A DNA stretch of 64,000 nucleotides from Herminiimonas sp. GTDB taxonomy: Bacteria > Pseudomonadota > Gammaproteobacteria > Burkholderiales > Burkholderiaceae. Below are positions 18,300-27,451 of this stretch, in pieces. Positions within the stretch are counted from its first letter, which is position 1. The number at the start of each line of letters is the position of its first letter. A model generated the notes under the pieces. That model did not search any database. It was not told the DNA's origin and was given only the letters and a program-made list of their open reading frames with translations. The position numbers and the translations under genes were made by a program. The DNA lies in the NCBI RefSeq assembly GCF_030655415.1, contig NZ_JAURVN010000004.1, forward strand, positions 62,001 to 126,000, given 5' to 3'.

Positions 18300-20380
18300 A
18301 CCTGGCCTCCAACTAAGCTAGTAACTCTGATCGTTTTTGAATCGGGCACTTCTGCGTGCGAAAGAACTTTCAACTGCGGTATTGCACGGCGCAGGAAGCG
18401 CGCCAGCAATGCCCTTAACTGTGCCGGCACTAACAGTACTGGCGTTAATCCTAATTGCTCTTGTTGACGCGTCGCGGCTTCTGCCTGCGCGGCGATCGTA
18501 TCGGCCAAGCCTGGCTCGATGCCAGCGCCTTCCGGACCGCTTGCGCTCAAAGCTTGTGTCAACAAACGCTCGAGTCGATTATCCAAAGTCATCACCGACA
18601 ATTCATTCGTCGATGGGAAGAGCTGCTGCACAATCGCGCGACCAAGAGCGACGCGCACCAGCGCGGTCAACTCGTTGACGTCTTGGGTAAAGCTGGCGTG
18701 CTCGGTCATGGTTTCGATGATGGTGTGCATGTCACGGATGTGCACGCCTTCGATCAACAAATTCTGCAAAACTTTTTGCAGTGTCGAAAGTGGAATCAAT
18801 TTTGGCACCAGGTCTTCCACCAGCTTTGGAGTTTCCTTGGTCAGATGATCGAGCAATTGCTGCACTTCCTGACGACCGAGCAATTCAGCTGCGTGCGTAG
18901 TGATCAAATGATTCAAATGTGTTGCGACCACGGTACCGGCATCGACCACGGTGTAACCCATGCCTTGTGCTTGTTCGCGCAAACCTGCATCTATCCATGT
19001 TGCCGGCAAACCGAAAGCTGGATCGCTGGTAGCTTGACCTGGCAAAGTACCGCTCACCATGCCTGGATTGATCGCGAGGAACTGGCCAGCGTGTGCTTCG
19101 CCGCTACCGACTTCCACGCCTTTTAGCGTGATGCGATATGCCGATGGTTTCAGCTCAAGGTTGTCGCGAATATGAACGGGCGGTGACAGGAAGCCGACTT
19201 CCTGTGCGAATTTTTTGCGTATCCCTTTAATGCGACGCAGCAGCTCACCGCTTTGTGATTTATCAACCAACGGAATCAGGCGATAGCCAACTTCCAGACC
19301 CAAGGTATCGACTTGCACGATGTCTTGCCAAGTGGCTTCTTCGACTTCAGGTGCTGGTGGCGGCGCGGTGACTTCAGGCTCGACTTCTGGCGCCTTCAAC
19401 GCCCGTTGCGAAATCATGTAAGCGGCACCGGCCATCCCAGCAGCCAGCAACAGAAAGGAAAAATGTGGCATACCTGGGATCAAACCCATGCCGCCGATGA
19501 TGGCTGCAGTGATGTACAACACTTGTGGCTTGGCGAACAATTGGCCAACCAATTGGCCGCCGATATCTTGTTCACTGGCGACGCGCGACACCACGATACC
19601 TGCCGCAGTAGAAATGATCAGAGAAGGAATCTGTGCGACTAGACCATCACCGATTGCCAGCAATGTGTAGTTTTCCAGCGCGGCAGAAAATGCCATATCG
19701 TGCTGGATCATGCCGACCATCAAGCCACCAACAATATTGATGACAGTAACGATAATGCCGGCGATCGCATCACCACGCACATACTTACTCGCACCGTCCA
19801 TCGCGCCGTAGAATTCCGCTTCTTGCGCAACTTGTGTACGACGCAAACGTGCATCTTGTTCACCAATCAAACCGGCATTCAAATCGGCGTCAATCGCCAT
19901 TTGCTTACCAGGCATCGCATCCAGTGCGAACCGTGCGCCCACTTCAGCGATACGGCCGGCACCTTTGGTCACCACGGTAAAGTTGATGATGGTCAAAATC
20001 ACGAACACAACAATACCAACGGTGTAATTACCGCCGATCAAAAAGTGGCCGAAGGCTTCAATCACTTTACCCGCCGCGTCCGGACCGTTATGACCTTCGG
20101 TCAGCACCACGCGCGTGGAAGCCACGTTCAAGGACAAACGCAACATCGTGCTGACCAGCAGCACGGTTGGGAAGACCATGAAGTCCAGCGGCTTGACCGT
20201 ATACAAGGCGGTCAGCAATACGATGATGGACAGCGCAATGTTGAAGCTGAAGAAGATGTCCAGCACGATCGCCGGCAACGGCAAGATCATCATCGACAAC
20301 ATCATGATAATGATCAACGGTGCAGCGATGGCTTTAGAACCAGCGCCAGTCATCCAAGCTGGAAATTTCAGGCTATTCAT
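18296..20380 (-). CDS. flhA: Flagellar export gate protein FlhA
   Basis: A 694-residue inner-membrane component of the flagellar type III export gate. The N-terminal half holds about eight membrane segments and the conserved cytoplasmic loop of the FHIPEP family (GRIAEVGARFALDAMPGKQ, DADLNAGLI). The C-terminal half is the cytosolic domain that docks chaperone-substrate complexes. The length is normal. It lies 8 bp downstream of flhB and overlaps flhF by 4 bp. Confidence 0.95.
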   Translation of the reverse strand: MNSLKFPAWMTGAGSKAIAAPLIIIMMLSMMILPLPAIVLDIFFSFNIALSIIVLLTALYTVKPLDFMVFPTVLLVSTMLRLSLNVASTRVVLTEGHNGPDAAGKVIEAFGHFLIGGNYTVGIVVFVILTIINFTVVTKGAGRIAEVGARFALDAMPGKQMAIDADLNAGLIGEQDARLRRTQVAQEAEFYGAMDGASKYVRGDAIAGIIVTVINIVGGLMVGMIQHDMAFSAALENYTLLAIGDGLVAQIPSLIISTAAGIVVSRVASEQDIGGQLVGQLFAKPQVLYITAAIIGGMGLIPGMPHFSFLLLAAGMAGAAYMISQRALKAPEVEPEVTAPPPAPEVEEATWQDIVQVDTLGLEVGYRLIPLVDKSQSGELLRRIKGIRKKFAQEVGFLSPPVHIRDNLELKPSAYRITLKGVEVGSGEAHAGQFLAINPGMVSGTLPGQATSDPAFGLPATWIDAGLREQAQGMGYTVVDAGTVVATHLNHLITTHAAELLGRQEVQQLLDHLTKETPKLVEDLVPKLIPLSTLQKVLQNLLIEGVHIRDMHTIIETMTEHASFTQDVNELTALVRVALGRAIVQQLFPSTNELSVMTLDNRLERLLTQALSASGPEGAGIEPGLADTIAAQAEAATRQQEQLGLTPVLLVPAQLRALLARFLRRAIPQLKVLSHAEVPDSKTIRVTSLVGGQV

Positions 20381-20388
20381 GATTCAAA

Positions 20389-21564
20389 CTATCCATTTTG
20401 CAGGCCATTGGTATCTGCATCTTCTGCAGCGGGATTAAGAGGATCAAGCTCTGGCGGCACATCGATGTCGCCAGGTTTTTGTGGACGTGAACCACCGTTT
20501 TTGCTGTAAGCGCGCAATTGGAATACATAGGCCAGCACTTCAGCCACGGCGATATACAAGGCTTCTGGAATTTCATCGCCCAGTTCTGCATGACGGAACA
20601 AGGCACGTGCCAAAGGTGGCGCTTCCATCATCACGACATTGTTTTCCATTGCCAGCTCACGGATTCTTGCTGCGACTTCATCTGCGCCCTTGGCGACGAC
20701 GATCGGAGCGCGATTGCCTTTTTCGGAATATTTGAGTGCGACGGCATAGTGCGTCGGGTTAGTCACGACCACGTCTGCAGTCGGCACTTCAGACATCATG
20801 CGGCGACGTGCCATTTCACGTTGTTGCTGGCGAATCTTGGCTTTGATTTCAGGATTACCGTCAGACTCTTTCGACTCTTGGCGCACATCCTGACGCGACA
20901 TCATCAGTTTCTTCGCATGCGCCCACATTTGATAAGGCGCATCGACTGCCGCAATGATAATCAAGCCGCTGACGATGAAGACAAAGCTGACCAGCAGCAA
21001 ATGACCCAAATGTTCCAGACCAGATTTCAGCGGTTCTACGCTTAATGCCAGTACTGCATCGATCTCATACTTCATGACCATCCACGCGATCCAGCCGACC
21101 AATACGGTCTTGCCGATTGCTTTGCCCAACTCGACCGCAGAACGGGTAGAAAACATATTACCGATGCCCTTGATCGGGTTCATGCGGCCAAAATTCGGTT
21201 GTAAAGCTTCGGCGCTGAATAACCAACCGCCAATCAGCATCGGCGACGCCAAAGCGACCACGATCAAGATCAAGGCCGCTGGTGCAAATGCGATGAGTAA
21301 TCTGATAATGCTGGCGGCGGCACTGGCGAGCAATAATTCCATGTCGAAGGCCATCTCGCGGTCGAAGCTCAAACCGGATGCGAGCACGCCGTTGAGCTCA
21401 TTGACCATATGGCCGCCTGTGAACCAGAAAGCCGCACTCGCGCCCAGCAACAAGGTACATGTTGCGAGCTCGCGCGAACGCGGGACGTCACCCTGCTCCC
21501 GCGCCTGTTCCAGCTTGCGCGGTGAGGCGGGTTCCGTCTTTTCGAGATCACTTTCTTCAGCCAA
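20389..21564 (-). CDS. flhB: Flagellar export switch protein FlhB
   Basis: A 391-residue export switch protein with four membrane helices and a cytosolic domain. The autocleavage motif NPTH is at residues 269-272 (VVVTNPTHYAVAL), so substrate switching should work. The tail beyond residue 365 is Pro- and Asp-rich and longer than in enteric FlhB. First gene of the flhB-flhA-flhF-flhG-fliA-motC-motD run. Confidence 0.95.
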   Translation of the reverse strand: MAEESDLEKTEPASPRKLEQAREQGDVPRSRELATCTLLLGASAAFWFTGGHMVNELNGVLASGLSFDREMAFDMELLLASAAASIIRLLIAFAPAALILIVVALASPMLIGGWLFSAEALQPNFGRMNPIKGIGNMFSTRSAVELGKAIGKTVLVGWIAWMVMKYEIDAVLALSVEPLKSGLEHLGHLLLVSFVFIVSGLIIIAAVDAPYQMWAHAKKLMMSRQDVRQESKESDGNPEIKAKIRQQQREMARRRMMSEVPTADVVVTNPTHYAVALKYSEKGNRAPIVVAKGADEVAARIRELAMENNVVMMEAPPLARALFRHAELGDEIPEALYIAVAEVLAYVFQLRAYSKNGGSRPQKPGDIDVPPELDPLNPAAEDADTNGLQNG

Positions 21565-21672
21565 AGCCGACTCCTGAGCCAGTCCGACCGGCGTTCAAGA
21601 CGACGCCATACGGACCAATGAGTCGATTATTGGCTAGAAAGCTTTTAGTTGATCTAGGGAATAGGCTGGGAA

Positions 21673-21705
21673 ATACCCGCTTTTTAAGTGTTGCCGCGCG
21701 GGTAT
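21673..21705 (-). terminator. Inverted repeat between EAL-HDOD gene and flhB
   Basis: ATACCCGC and GCGGGTAT separated by 17 bases. In the minus direction it follows the EAL-HDOD stop and is trailed by TTTCCC, so it could be a weak terminator or part of the flhB control region. No clear sigma-28 promoter with correct spacing was found in 21565-21718. Confidence 0.35.
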
Positions 21706-21718
21706 ATGTGGAAACAAC

Positions 21719-22927
21719 TTAGATTTTGATGGCTTGCGCCCATGCCAAGGCAGCCAGATGTGCCTCATTGACCTGCCGGGCGTTGAGGAACAAGGAGTCC
21801 GCCAATGCGCTGATATCACCATTATCTGGCTCGCAAGCTTCTGCTAATGCCAGGAATGGGCCGTACATGCCTTCACGTGTCAGCAAGGCTTGCGACACCA
21901 ATTCGGACAACTGGATTTTCTCCAGAACTTCTTCCATCGGAATACCGAGCAGTTTATCGAGCAAAGAAAACATGCCGACCACAAACAGATTTTCAGCTTC
22001 TTGCTGAGGCAAAATCCCCTGCCCGGCCAACTCTGCAAAACGGCCACGCACAATCGCGGTTTGCATCAGGACGGCAGAATGACTATTCGTACTGGCGGTT
22101 GCCAGCAACAAGGACAACCAGCGATACAAAGGCGAATAACCCAGCATCGTGACCGCATGACGCAAGGATTGGATTTCTGCACCCAAGCCAAAGCCGACGC
22201 TGTTGATATAACGGAATAGTTTGTATGACAAGGTTGCGTCGCGTTTGAGGACGTTTTCCAACTCACGCACATCGGCATTTTTACGCACCATCTGCATCAA
22301 CTGAACAATGATGGTCTGCGCTGAATTCAAACCCTGCTTCTCTATGCTTGGACGCGGAGTCAGATAGAGATTGCCGATAAATGTCTGCAGCCCTGCCTTC
22401 ACGCATGCATCGTATTCCTGCCAATCAGCGATATGACGTGCGACCTTGACTGGTAACGGTTTGCCATTAACATTATCGGTGCTGGCAAACGCGCCTTCCC
22501 CACCCAGCTTGCCTTCGACATGGCTGACGATTGCCAACAGCGGGCTGTCCGGCCCCACTGATTCAGCATTGCACAAGGAAATCCCATAACCTTGCTGGCG
22601 CAATTCGATCACTGTTTTTTGGGTATCGGCATCGGCCAGATCGGCTGCCGTCAAACGAAAGACCACGTGTTTTGCCGGCAGTTTTTGCACTACTGGCGAA
22701 GTGATCAGCGCCGGGGTCGCTTCCAGAAACAAGACACTATCGTTCAGCAGCCAACCAGAATCATCATTGTTCAGTTGTTCCGCTGCAAAGGTCGCCAGTT
22801 CCAGCAAATCTTCGTCGCTAGCCATGCCGTCGCCATGCGCGTGTCCATCCCAACGAAGTTCGTAGCCAACGATTTGCTGTGCCGCACTCAAGAGCGGTTC
22901 TCGAACAATGAATTTATTTTCAGACAT
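21719..22927 (-). CDS. EAL-like and HDOD domain signalling protein
   Basis: A 402-residue protein of the YuxH type. The N-terminal half is an EAL-fold domain (REPLLSAAQQIVGYELRWDG) that lacks the EAL signature and the metal-binding residues expected for c-di-GMP hydrolysis. The C-terminal half is an HDOD domain (LMQMVRKNADVRELENVLKRDATLSYKL region, residues about 210-400). It probably acts as a non-catalytic signalling or scaffold protein. It sits between cheZ and flhB on the same strand, which suggests a role in motility control. Confidence 0.85.
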   Translation of the reverse strand: MSENKFIVREPLLSAAQQIVGYELRWDGHAHGDGMASDEDLLELATFAAEQLNNDDSGWLLNDSVLFLEATPALITSPVVQKLPAKHVVFRLTAADLADADTQKTVIELRQQGYGISLCNAESVGPDSPLLAIVSHVEGKLGGEGAFASTDNVNGKPLPVKVARHIADWQEYDACVKAGLQTFIGNLYLTPRPSIEKQGLNSAQTIIVQLMQMVRKNADVRELENVLKRDATLSYKLFRYINSVGFGLGAEIQSLRHAVTMLGYSPLYRWLSLLLATASTNSHSAVLMQTAIVRGRFAELAGQGILPQQEAENLFVVGMFSLLDKLLGIPMEEVLEKIQLSELVSQALLTREGMYGPFLALAEACEPDNGDISALADSLFLNARQVNEAHLAALAWAQAIKI

Positions 22928-22990
22928 GGAGGCGATGAGAAAGGAAAAAACTAAAACAAAAAGAGCCGCAGAAAATGCTAACTCTGTGTA

Positions 22991-23656
22991 TTAAAACCCC
23001 AGACTATCGAGCAAATCATCTACCTGCGCCTGGCTGGCAACAACATCGTTGCCAGTCGGATTGATTTGCGGTCCGTTCAGCAAACCGGTATCCACTTCGC
23101 GCTTGATTTCTGGCGGAGCATAATCAACCAGCAGTTGCAGCAATTGCTGCTCCAGACCGTGCGCCAACTCGGTTACTTTTTTTATGACCTGCCCTGTTAA
23201 ATCCTGAAAATCCTGCGCCATCATGATATTCATCAGATGCTGCTTGGTTTCCGCGGTTGCGCCTTGGGTCTGATCTAGATAAGCGACGGTACGCGCAGCC
23301 ATCGCCCGGTATTTTTCTTCTGAAAAAGCACCCTGCAAAGTCTGTTGCCATTCGCTCGCCATGCTGACAGCGTCGGCTTGAATACGATCTTGCAGCGGAC
23401 CAGCCGCTTCCGTCGCATTCAACACACGTTGCGCCGCTTGCTCCGTCATGCGCGCCACATAATCCAAACGATCACGTGCATCAGGAATATCGTGCGATGC
23501 GCTGGCGATCAATTGATCGAAGCCCAGACCACGCAAGCTGTCGTGCAAGGAGCGTGTCATGTGACCGACGCGCGACAATACTTCGTCATGCGAAATATCC
23601 ACGCCGCCACCGGTCATATCGGAAGGCGCTACATCTGCACGTAAATTCGTGCTCAA
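22991..23656 (-). CDS. cheZ: Chemotaxis phosphatase CheZ
   Basis: A 221-residue CheZ that removes phosphate from CheY-P. The active-site helix reads AQDFQDLTGQVIKKV, with the catalytic pair Asp152 and Gln156. The C-terminal CheY-binding tail QVDDLLDSLGF is complete. It follows the second cheY after 1 bp. Confidence 0.95.
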   Translation of the reverse strand: MSTNLRADVAPSDMTGGGVDISHDEVLSRVGHMTRSLHDSLRGLGFDQLIASASHDIPDARDRLDYVARMTEQAAQRVLNATEAAGPLQDRIQADAVSMASEWQQTLQGAFSEEKYRAMAARTVAYLDQTQGATAETKQHLMNIMMAQDFQDLTGQVIKKVTELAHGLEQQLLQLLVDYAPPEIKREVDTGLLNGPQINPTGNDVVASQAQVDDLLDSLGF

Positions 23657-23657
23657 C

Positions 23658-24056
23658 TTATGCTCCGGCAGCAGCCAGTTTTTCGAAAATCTTCGCGAGT
23701 TTTTCGTCCAGAGTCGCGGCGGTGAACGGCTTCACGACATAACCATTCGCGCCGGCTTGTGCCGCTGCGATGATGTTTTCTTTTTTCGCTTCTGCCGTCA
23801 CCATCAGCACCGGCAATTTGGACAATGCTGGGTCGGCGCGTATGTGCTGCAACATCGTCAGACCATCCATGTTCGGCATATTCCAATCGGATACGACGAA
23901 ATCGAAAGTTTCGCTACGCAGCTTGGCCAGCGCCATAGCGCCATCTTCCGCTTCATCAACGTTGGTATAGCCCAATTCTTTCAAAAGATTGCGGACAATA
24001 CGACGCATCGTTGAGAAATCATCGACGACTAAAAATTTGGTATTTGGACCTGCCAT
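23658..24056 (-). CDS. cheY: Chemotaxis response regulator CheY (cheZ-linked)
   Basis: A 132-residue single-domain receiver. It has the acidic pair [10 protein letters not shown], phospho-acceptor Asp57 ([11 protein letters not shown]), Thr in VTAEA and Lys in VVKPFT. It resembles enteric CheY closely ([22 protein letters not shown]) and is the likelier flagellar-switch ligand of the two CheY proteins. The 145-bp gap upstream (24057-24201) holds an imperfect GAAAGAG...CTCTTTC inverted repeat and no gene. Confidence 0.94.
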   Translation of the reverse strand: MAGPNTKFLVVDDFSTMRRIVRNLLKELGYTNVDEAEDGAMALAKLRSETFDFVVSDWNMPNMDGLTMLQHIRADPALSKLPVLMVTAEAKKENIIAAAQAGANGYVVKPFTAATLDEKLAKIFEKLAAAGA

Positions 24057-24201
24057 GAATTACTCCATTAATTCTTTGAATCGTTATCGATCTTGAAAGA
24101 GAGTGACGAACTTGCAATTCGCCCTCTTTCGAACACTACTATTATGCACTGATGATGCCTCAGAGATGGAAGATTTCCACCACGGCAACAACATACCTTG
24201 C

Positions 24202-25278
24202 TTATACACGCAAGGCGCGGCTGCCATGTGTTGCAAGATAACCTAAAACCATGCCCGGCAATGAATGCAAAGGTCCTACTTCATGCGTCGCACCAACCGC
24301 GATCGCCTCGCGCGGCATACCGAACACAACACAAGATGCCTCGTCCTGCGCAAAATTATAAGCACCTGCATTTTTCATTTCCAGCATGCCTAGTGCACCA
24401 TCTTTACCCATGCCAGTAAGAATCACACCTACAGCATTTTTACCCGCATGCACCGCAGCCGAGTGAAACAGCACATCAACCGACGGACGATGACGATTGA
24501 CTGGCGGTCCCTGATCGATTTGTGTCGTGTAGTTGGCACCACTACGCACCAATTGCAAATGCGAATGACCAGGCGCGAGATAGGCGTGACCAGGCAAAAT
24601 ACGTTCGCCACCTTCGGATTCTTTAACGCTGATCTTGCACAAACTATCGAGGCGCTGTGCGAACGACTTGGTAAAACCTGGCGGCATGTGTTGCGTGATC
24701 AAAATACCCGGACAATCGGAAGGCATCTGCATCAGGAAATCCTTGATTGCTTCAGTACCGCCGGTAGATGCGCCAATGATGATCAACTTTTCACTACTGG
24801 TCAGTGGATTGCGTATCAACGGCAACGCACGCTCGCCAACATTAGCCGAATCTGCTGATTGAATTTGACGCGGTTTGATACGCGCCTTCGATGCAGCACG
24901 GATTTTATCCGCGATCATTTCCGTGTATTCCAGCATGCCGCTTTGAATAGACATCTTAGGCTTGGTCACGAAATCGACTGCGCCCAATTCCAGCGCGCGT
25001 AAAGTAATTTCCGAGCCACGCTCAGTCAGGGACGACACCATCACGACAGGCATAGGACGCAAACGCATTAACTTCTCAAGAAAATCGAGACCGTCCATAC
25101 GCGGCATCTCGACATCCAACGTCAGTACATCAGGATTGGTTTGCTTGATCAAATCACGAGCCACGATCGGGTCGGGCGCTACGCCGACAACTTCCATATC
25201 GGGCTGGCTATTGATGATCTCTTTCATCACGCTGCGGATCAACGCGGAGTCGTCCACAATCAATACTTTTATTTTCAT
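24202..25278 (-). CDS. cheB: Chemotaxis methylesterase/deamidase CheB
   Basis: A 358-residue protein with an N-terminal receiver domain (phospho-Asp55 in [12 protein letters not shown]) and a C-terminal methylesterase domain. The catalytic residues are seen as the Ser in [10 protein letters not shown], the His in TQHMPPGF and the Asp in LTGMGKDGA. It demethylates receptors and so opposes CheR. It lies downstream of cheD with a 42-bp gap. Confidence 0.95.
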   Translation of the reverse strand: MKIKVLIVDDSALIRSVMKEIINSQPDMEVVGVAPDPIVARDLIKQTNPDVLTLDVEMPRMDGLDFLEKLMRLRPMPVVMVSSLTERGSEITLRALELGAVDFVTKPKMSIQSGMLEYTEMIADKIRAASKARIKPRQIQSADSANVGERALPLIRNPLTSSEKLIIIGASTGGTEAIKDFLMQMPSDCPGILITQHMPPGFTKSFAQRLDSLCKISVKESEGGERILPGHAYLAPGHSHLQLVRSGANYTTQIDQGPPVNRHRPSVDVLFHSAAVHAGKNAVGVILTGMGKDGALGMLEMKNAGAYNFAQDEASCVVFGMPREAIAVGATHEVGPLHSLPGMVLGYLATHGSRALRV

Positions 25279-25320
25279 ACCGTCACCTTGGTAAAGCTAT
25301 TTTTATTGAAGTCTATGTAA

Positions 25321-25932
25321 TCAGGTAAACAACTCGATATCGCCTGCGACTTTGTTATTCTGCAGACGGTTGGCGTAATCCTGTTCGCGATTGACCAGAG
25401 TATTGTTATTCAATTGTTTGAGTTTCTTGACCAGCACTTTGCCGGTACGCGGAAAGTAATAAACCTTGCGAGGATGAATATCGTTCAAATCCTCAGCGAC
25501 TACGCGAATGTTTTCAACCTTCAAAAAATCACGGACGAACTGGGCATTACGTTCGCCCACATTCAGGGATGAAAATCCACGCAGTACAGCACCGCCGCCG
25601 AATACCTTGGCTTCAAGATTTTCACGCTTGGCACCCGCCTTCAGCAAATCATTGATCAAGACTTCCATCGCGTAAGTGCCATAGCGCGCAGATGCAGAAA
25701 TCGGGCTATCCGCATCGCCACCGCCATCCGGCAACATGAAGTGATTCATGCCGCCGACACCGGTTACGCGATCGCGTATGCAAGCTGATACACATGAGCC
25801 GAGCACCGTGACGATCAACATATCCTTGCCGGTGTAGTAATACTCGCCCGGTAAAATTTTTGCCGCATCGCGATCGAAGGTTCGGTCGTAATAGACATTA
25901 GTGGCGAAATGTTCTTTGGCTAATTCGTTCAT
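25321..25932 (-). CDS. cheD: Chemoreceptor glutamine deamidase CheD
   Basis: A 203-residue CheD. The catalytic triad is visible as Cys47 (LGSCVSACI), His64 (GGMNHFMLP) and Thr86 (YGTYAME). The frame is open upstream to 26058, but that part lies inside cheR. The start at 25932, giving [10 protein letters not shown], fits the family and lies 10 bp after the cheR stop. The C-terminus is GDIELFT. The same tail ends the CheZ-like protein at 30081-30629. No cheC partner gene is in the window. Confidence 0.94.
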   Translation of the reverse strand: MNELAKEHFATNVYYDRTFDRDAAKILPGEYYYTGKDMLIVTVLGSCVSACIRDRVTGVGGMNHFMLPDGGGDADSPISASARYGTYAMEVLINDLLKAGAKRENLEAKVFGGGAVLRGFSSLNVGERNAQFVRDFLKVENIRVVAEDLNDIHPRKVYYFPRTGKVLVKKLKQLNNNTLVNREQDYANRLQNNKVAGDIELFT

Positions 25933-25942
25933 AAGTTCTATC

Positions 25943-26818
25943 TCATGCCCGACGCATTTGTGCGCGCGCTTTTTTCTCTGGATCCAGTTCGTAGACTGTT
26001 TTGCCACGCAACTTGAACGCATCGCACACGTACAGGAAATTCTCGGAGTGGCCGGCAAATAACAAGCCGTCGGGTTTCATCAATGGGGCGAAACGATCCA
26101 GAATTTTTCCTTGTGTAGGCTTATCAAAGTAGATCATCACGTTACGACAAAATATCACGTCGAATTGTGTGTTGATGCCCCAATTGTCGGCTAGCAGATT
26201 CACTTGTTTGAAGGTGATCATTTGGCGCAGTTCTGGGCGCACGCGCACCAAACCTTCGCGCTCACCTTTGCCACGCAAGAAAAATTTCTTGGCACGTTCC
26301 GGCGACATTTTGTCGAGTCGGTCTATCGAATAAACGCCGTTAGCGCCGGTGTTCAATACATTGGTATCAATATCGGTCGCAATAATGCGTACCGGCGGCG
26401 TCAAGGTATTGAACGCCTCGCAAGCGGTCATCGCAATTGAATACGGCTCTTCGCCGGTAGACGCAGCAGAGCACCAGATTTCGATCGGCTCTTTAATTTT
26501 TTTCAGATGCTCGGCAAGAATCGGGAAGTGATGCGCCTCACGGAAAAATGACGTGAGATTCGTCGTCAAGGCATTGGTGAATGCCTCCCACTCTTCCGCA
26601 TCGCCACCTTGTTCCAGCTTATCCAGATACGTGACGAATGATCCTATGCCGGTCGCACGCAAACGACGCGCCAGACGGCTATAGACCATTTCCTGCTTGC
26701 TCTCGGCCAGGGCGATGCCTGCCTTTTTATAAATCAGCGAACGCACCCGATCAAAGTCGCGTGCCGTGAACTCGAACTCTTTGGAGCCTTCTGATCTTGC
26801 TTGAGAATTCGGTTTCAT
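25943..26818 (-). CDS. cheR: Chemotaxis receptor methyltransferase CheR
   Basis: A 291-residue SAM-dependent glutamate methyltransferase. The N-terminal helical domain recognises receptors. The catalytic domain has [17 protein letters not shown], the [11 protein letters not shown] strand and [14 protein letters not shown]. It ends with a basic tail ([10 protein letters not shown]) and has no pentapeptide-binding extension. In many relatives an MCP gene precedes it; here the preceding gene is cheW, 127 bp upstream. Confidence 0.95.
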   Translation of the reverse strand: MKPNSQARSEGSKEFEFTARDFDRVRSLIYKKAGIALAESKQEMVYSRLARRLRATGIGSFVTYLDKLEQGGDAEEWEAFTNALTTNLTSFFREAHHFPILAEHLKKIKEPIEIWCSAASTGEEPYSIAMTACEAFNTLTPPVRIIATDIDTNVLNTGANGVYSIDRLDKMSPERAKKFFLRGKGEREGLVRVRPELRQMITFKQVNLLADNWGINTQFDVIFCRNVMIYFDKPTQGKILDRFAPLMKPDGLLFAGHSENFLYVCDAFKLRGKTVYELDPEKKARAQMRRA

Positions 26819-26945
26819 ACTGCTGATTTCCTTTTCACCTTATGCGTATCGATCATACTGAATACGCCGTCTCCAAAAACTTCATCCGCTGTTTTGCACA
26901 GTCGCTTTTGAATATTCTTAATTTAAATCTTGCTGCTGCCTATGC

Positions 26946-27437
26946 TCAGGCCGCAATTTTTTCGATCAAACCCATCTCTTCGCTAGACATCAATTTATCG
27001 ATGTCGACCAAAATCAGCATACGCTCATCCAGCGTTCCTAAGCCAATCAAATAATCGGTATTGAAAGCGGTGCCCATTTCCGGTGCCGGCTTGATTTGTT
27101 CCGGCGACAAAGTAATTACATCGGACACACTATCGACCACCATGCCAACCACGCGTCCGCTGATATTCAAAATAATGACGACTGTAAATTGATCGTAGGT
27201 TGGTTCACCCAGATTGAACTTGATGCGCATGTCAACGATAGGCACGATGATGCCGCGCAGGTTCACGACGCCTTTGACGAATTCAGGCGCGTTTGCAATC
27301 CGCGTCACGGCTTCATAACCGCGGATTTCCTGCACTTTCAAAATGTCGATGCCGTATTCTTCTTTGCCCAAGGTAAAGGCAAGAAATTCATTGCCGGTTT
27401 CAGCGCCTGTCGTATTGTCTTTTACATTGTGAATCAT
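26946..27437 (-). CDS. cheW: Chemotaxis coupling protein CheW
   Basis: A 163-residue CheW-fold protein linking receptors to CheA. Conserved stretches are [25 protein letters not shown] and [18 protein letters not shown]. It lies 14 bp downstream of cheA, so the two should be translated from one message. Confidence 0.95.
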   Translation of the reverse strand: MIHNVKDNTTGAETGNEFLAFTLGKEEYGIDILKVQEIRGYEAVTRIANAPEFVKGVVNLRGIIVPIVDMRIKFNLGEPTYDQFTVVIILNISGRVVGMVVDSVSDVITLSPEQIKPAPEMGTAFNTDYLIGLGTLDERMLILVDIDKLMSSEEMGLIEKIAA

Positions 27438-27451
27438 GGGGATTCTCCTCT

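Noticed and set aside
19700..20509. Long open frame (269 codons) antisense to flhA
   Set aside because: It mirrors the codon structure of flhA. The encoded protein is His/Asp/Gln-rich low complexity with no motif, and flhA itself is certain.
21565..21718. Sigma-28 promoter upstream of flhB (TAAA...GCCAATAA)
   Set aside because: The two halves are much too close together for a sigma-28 promoter.
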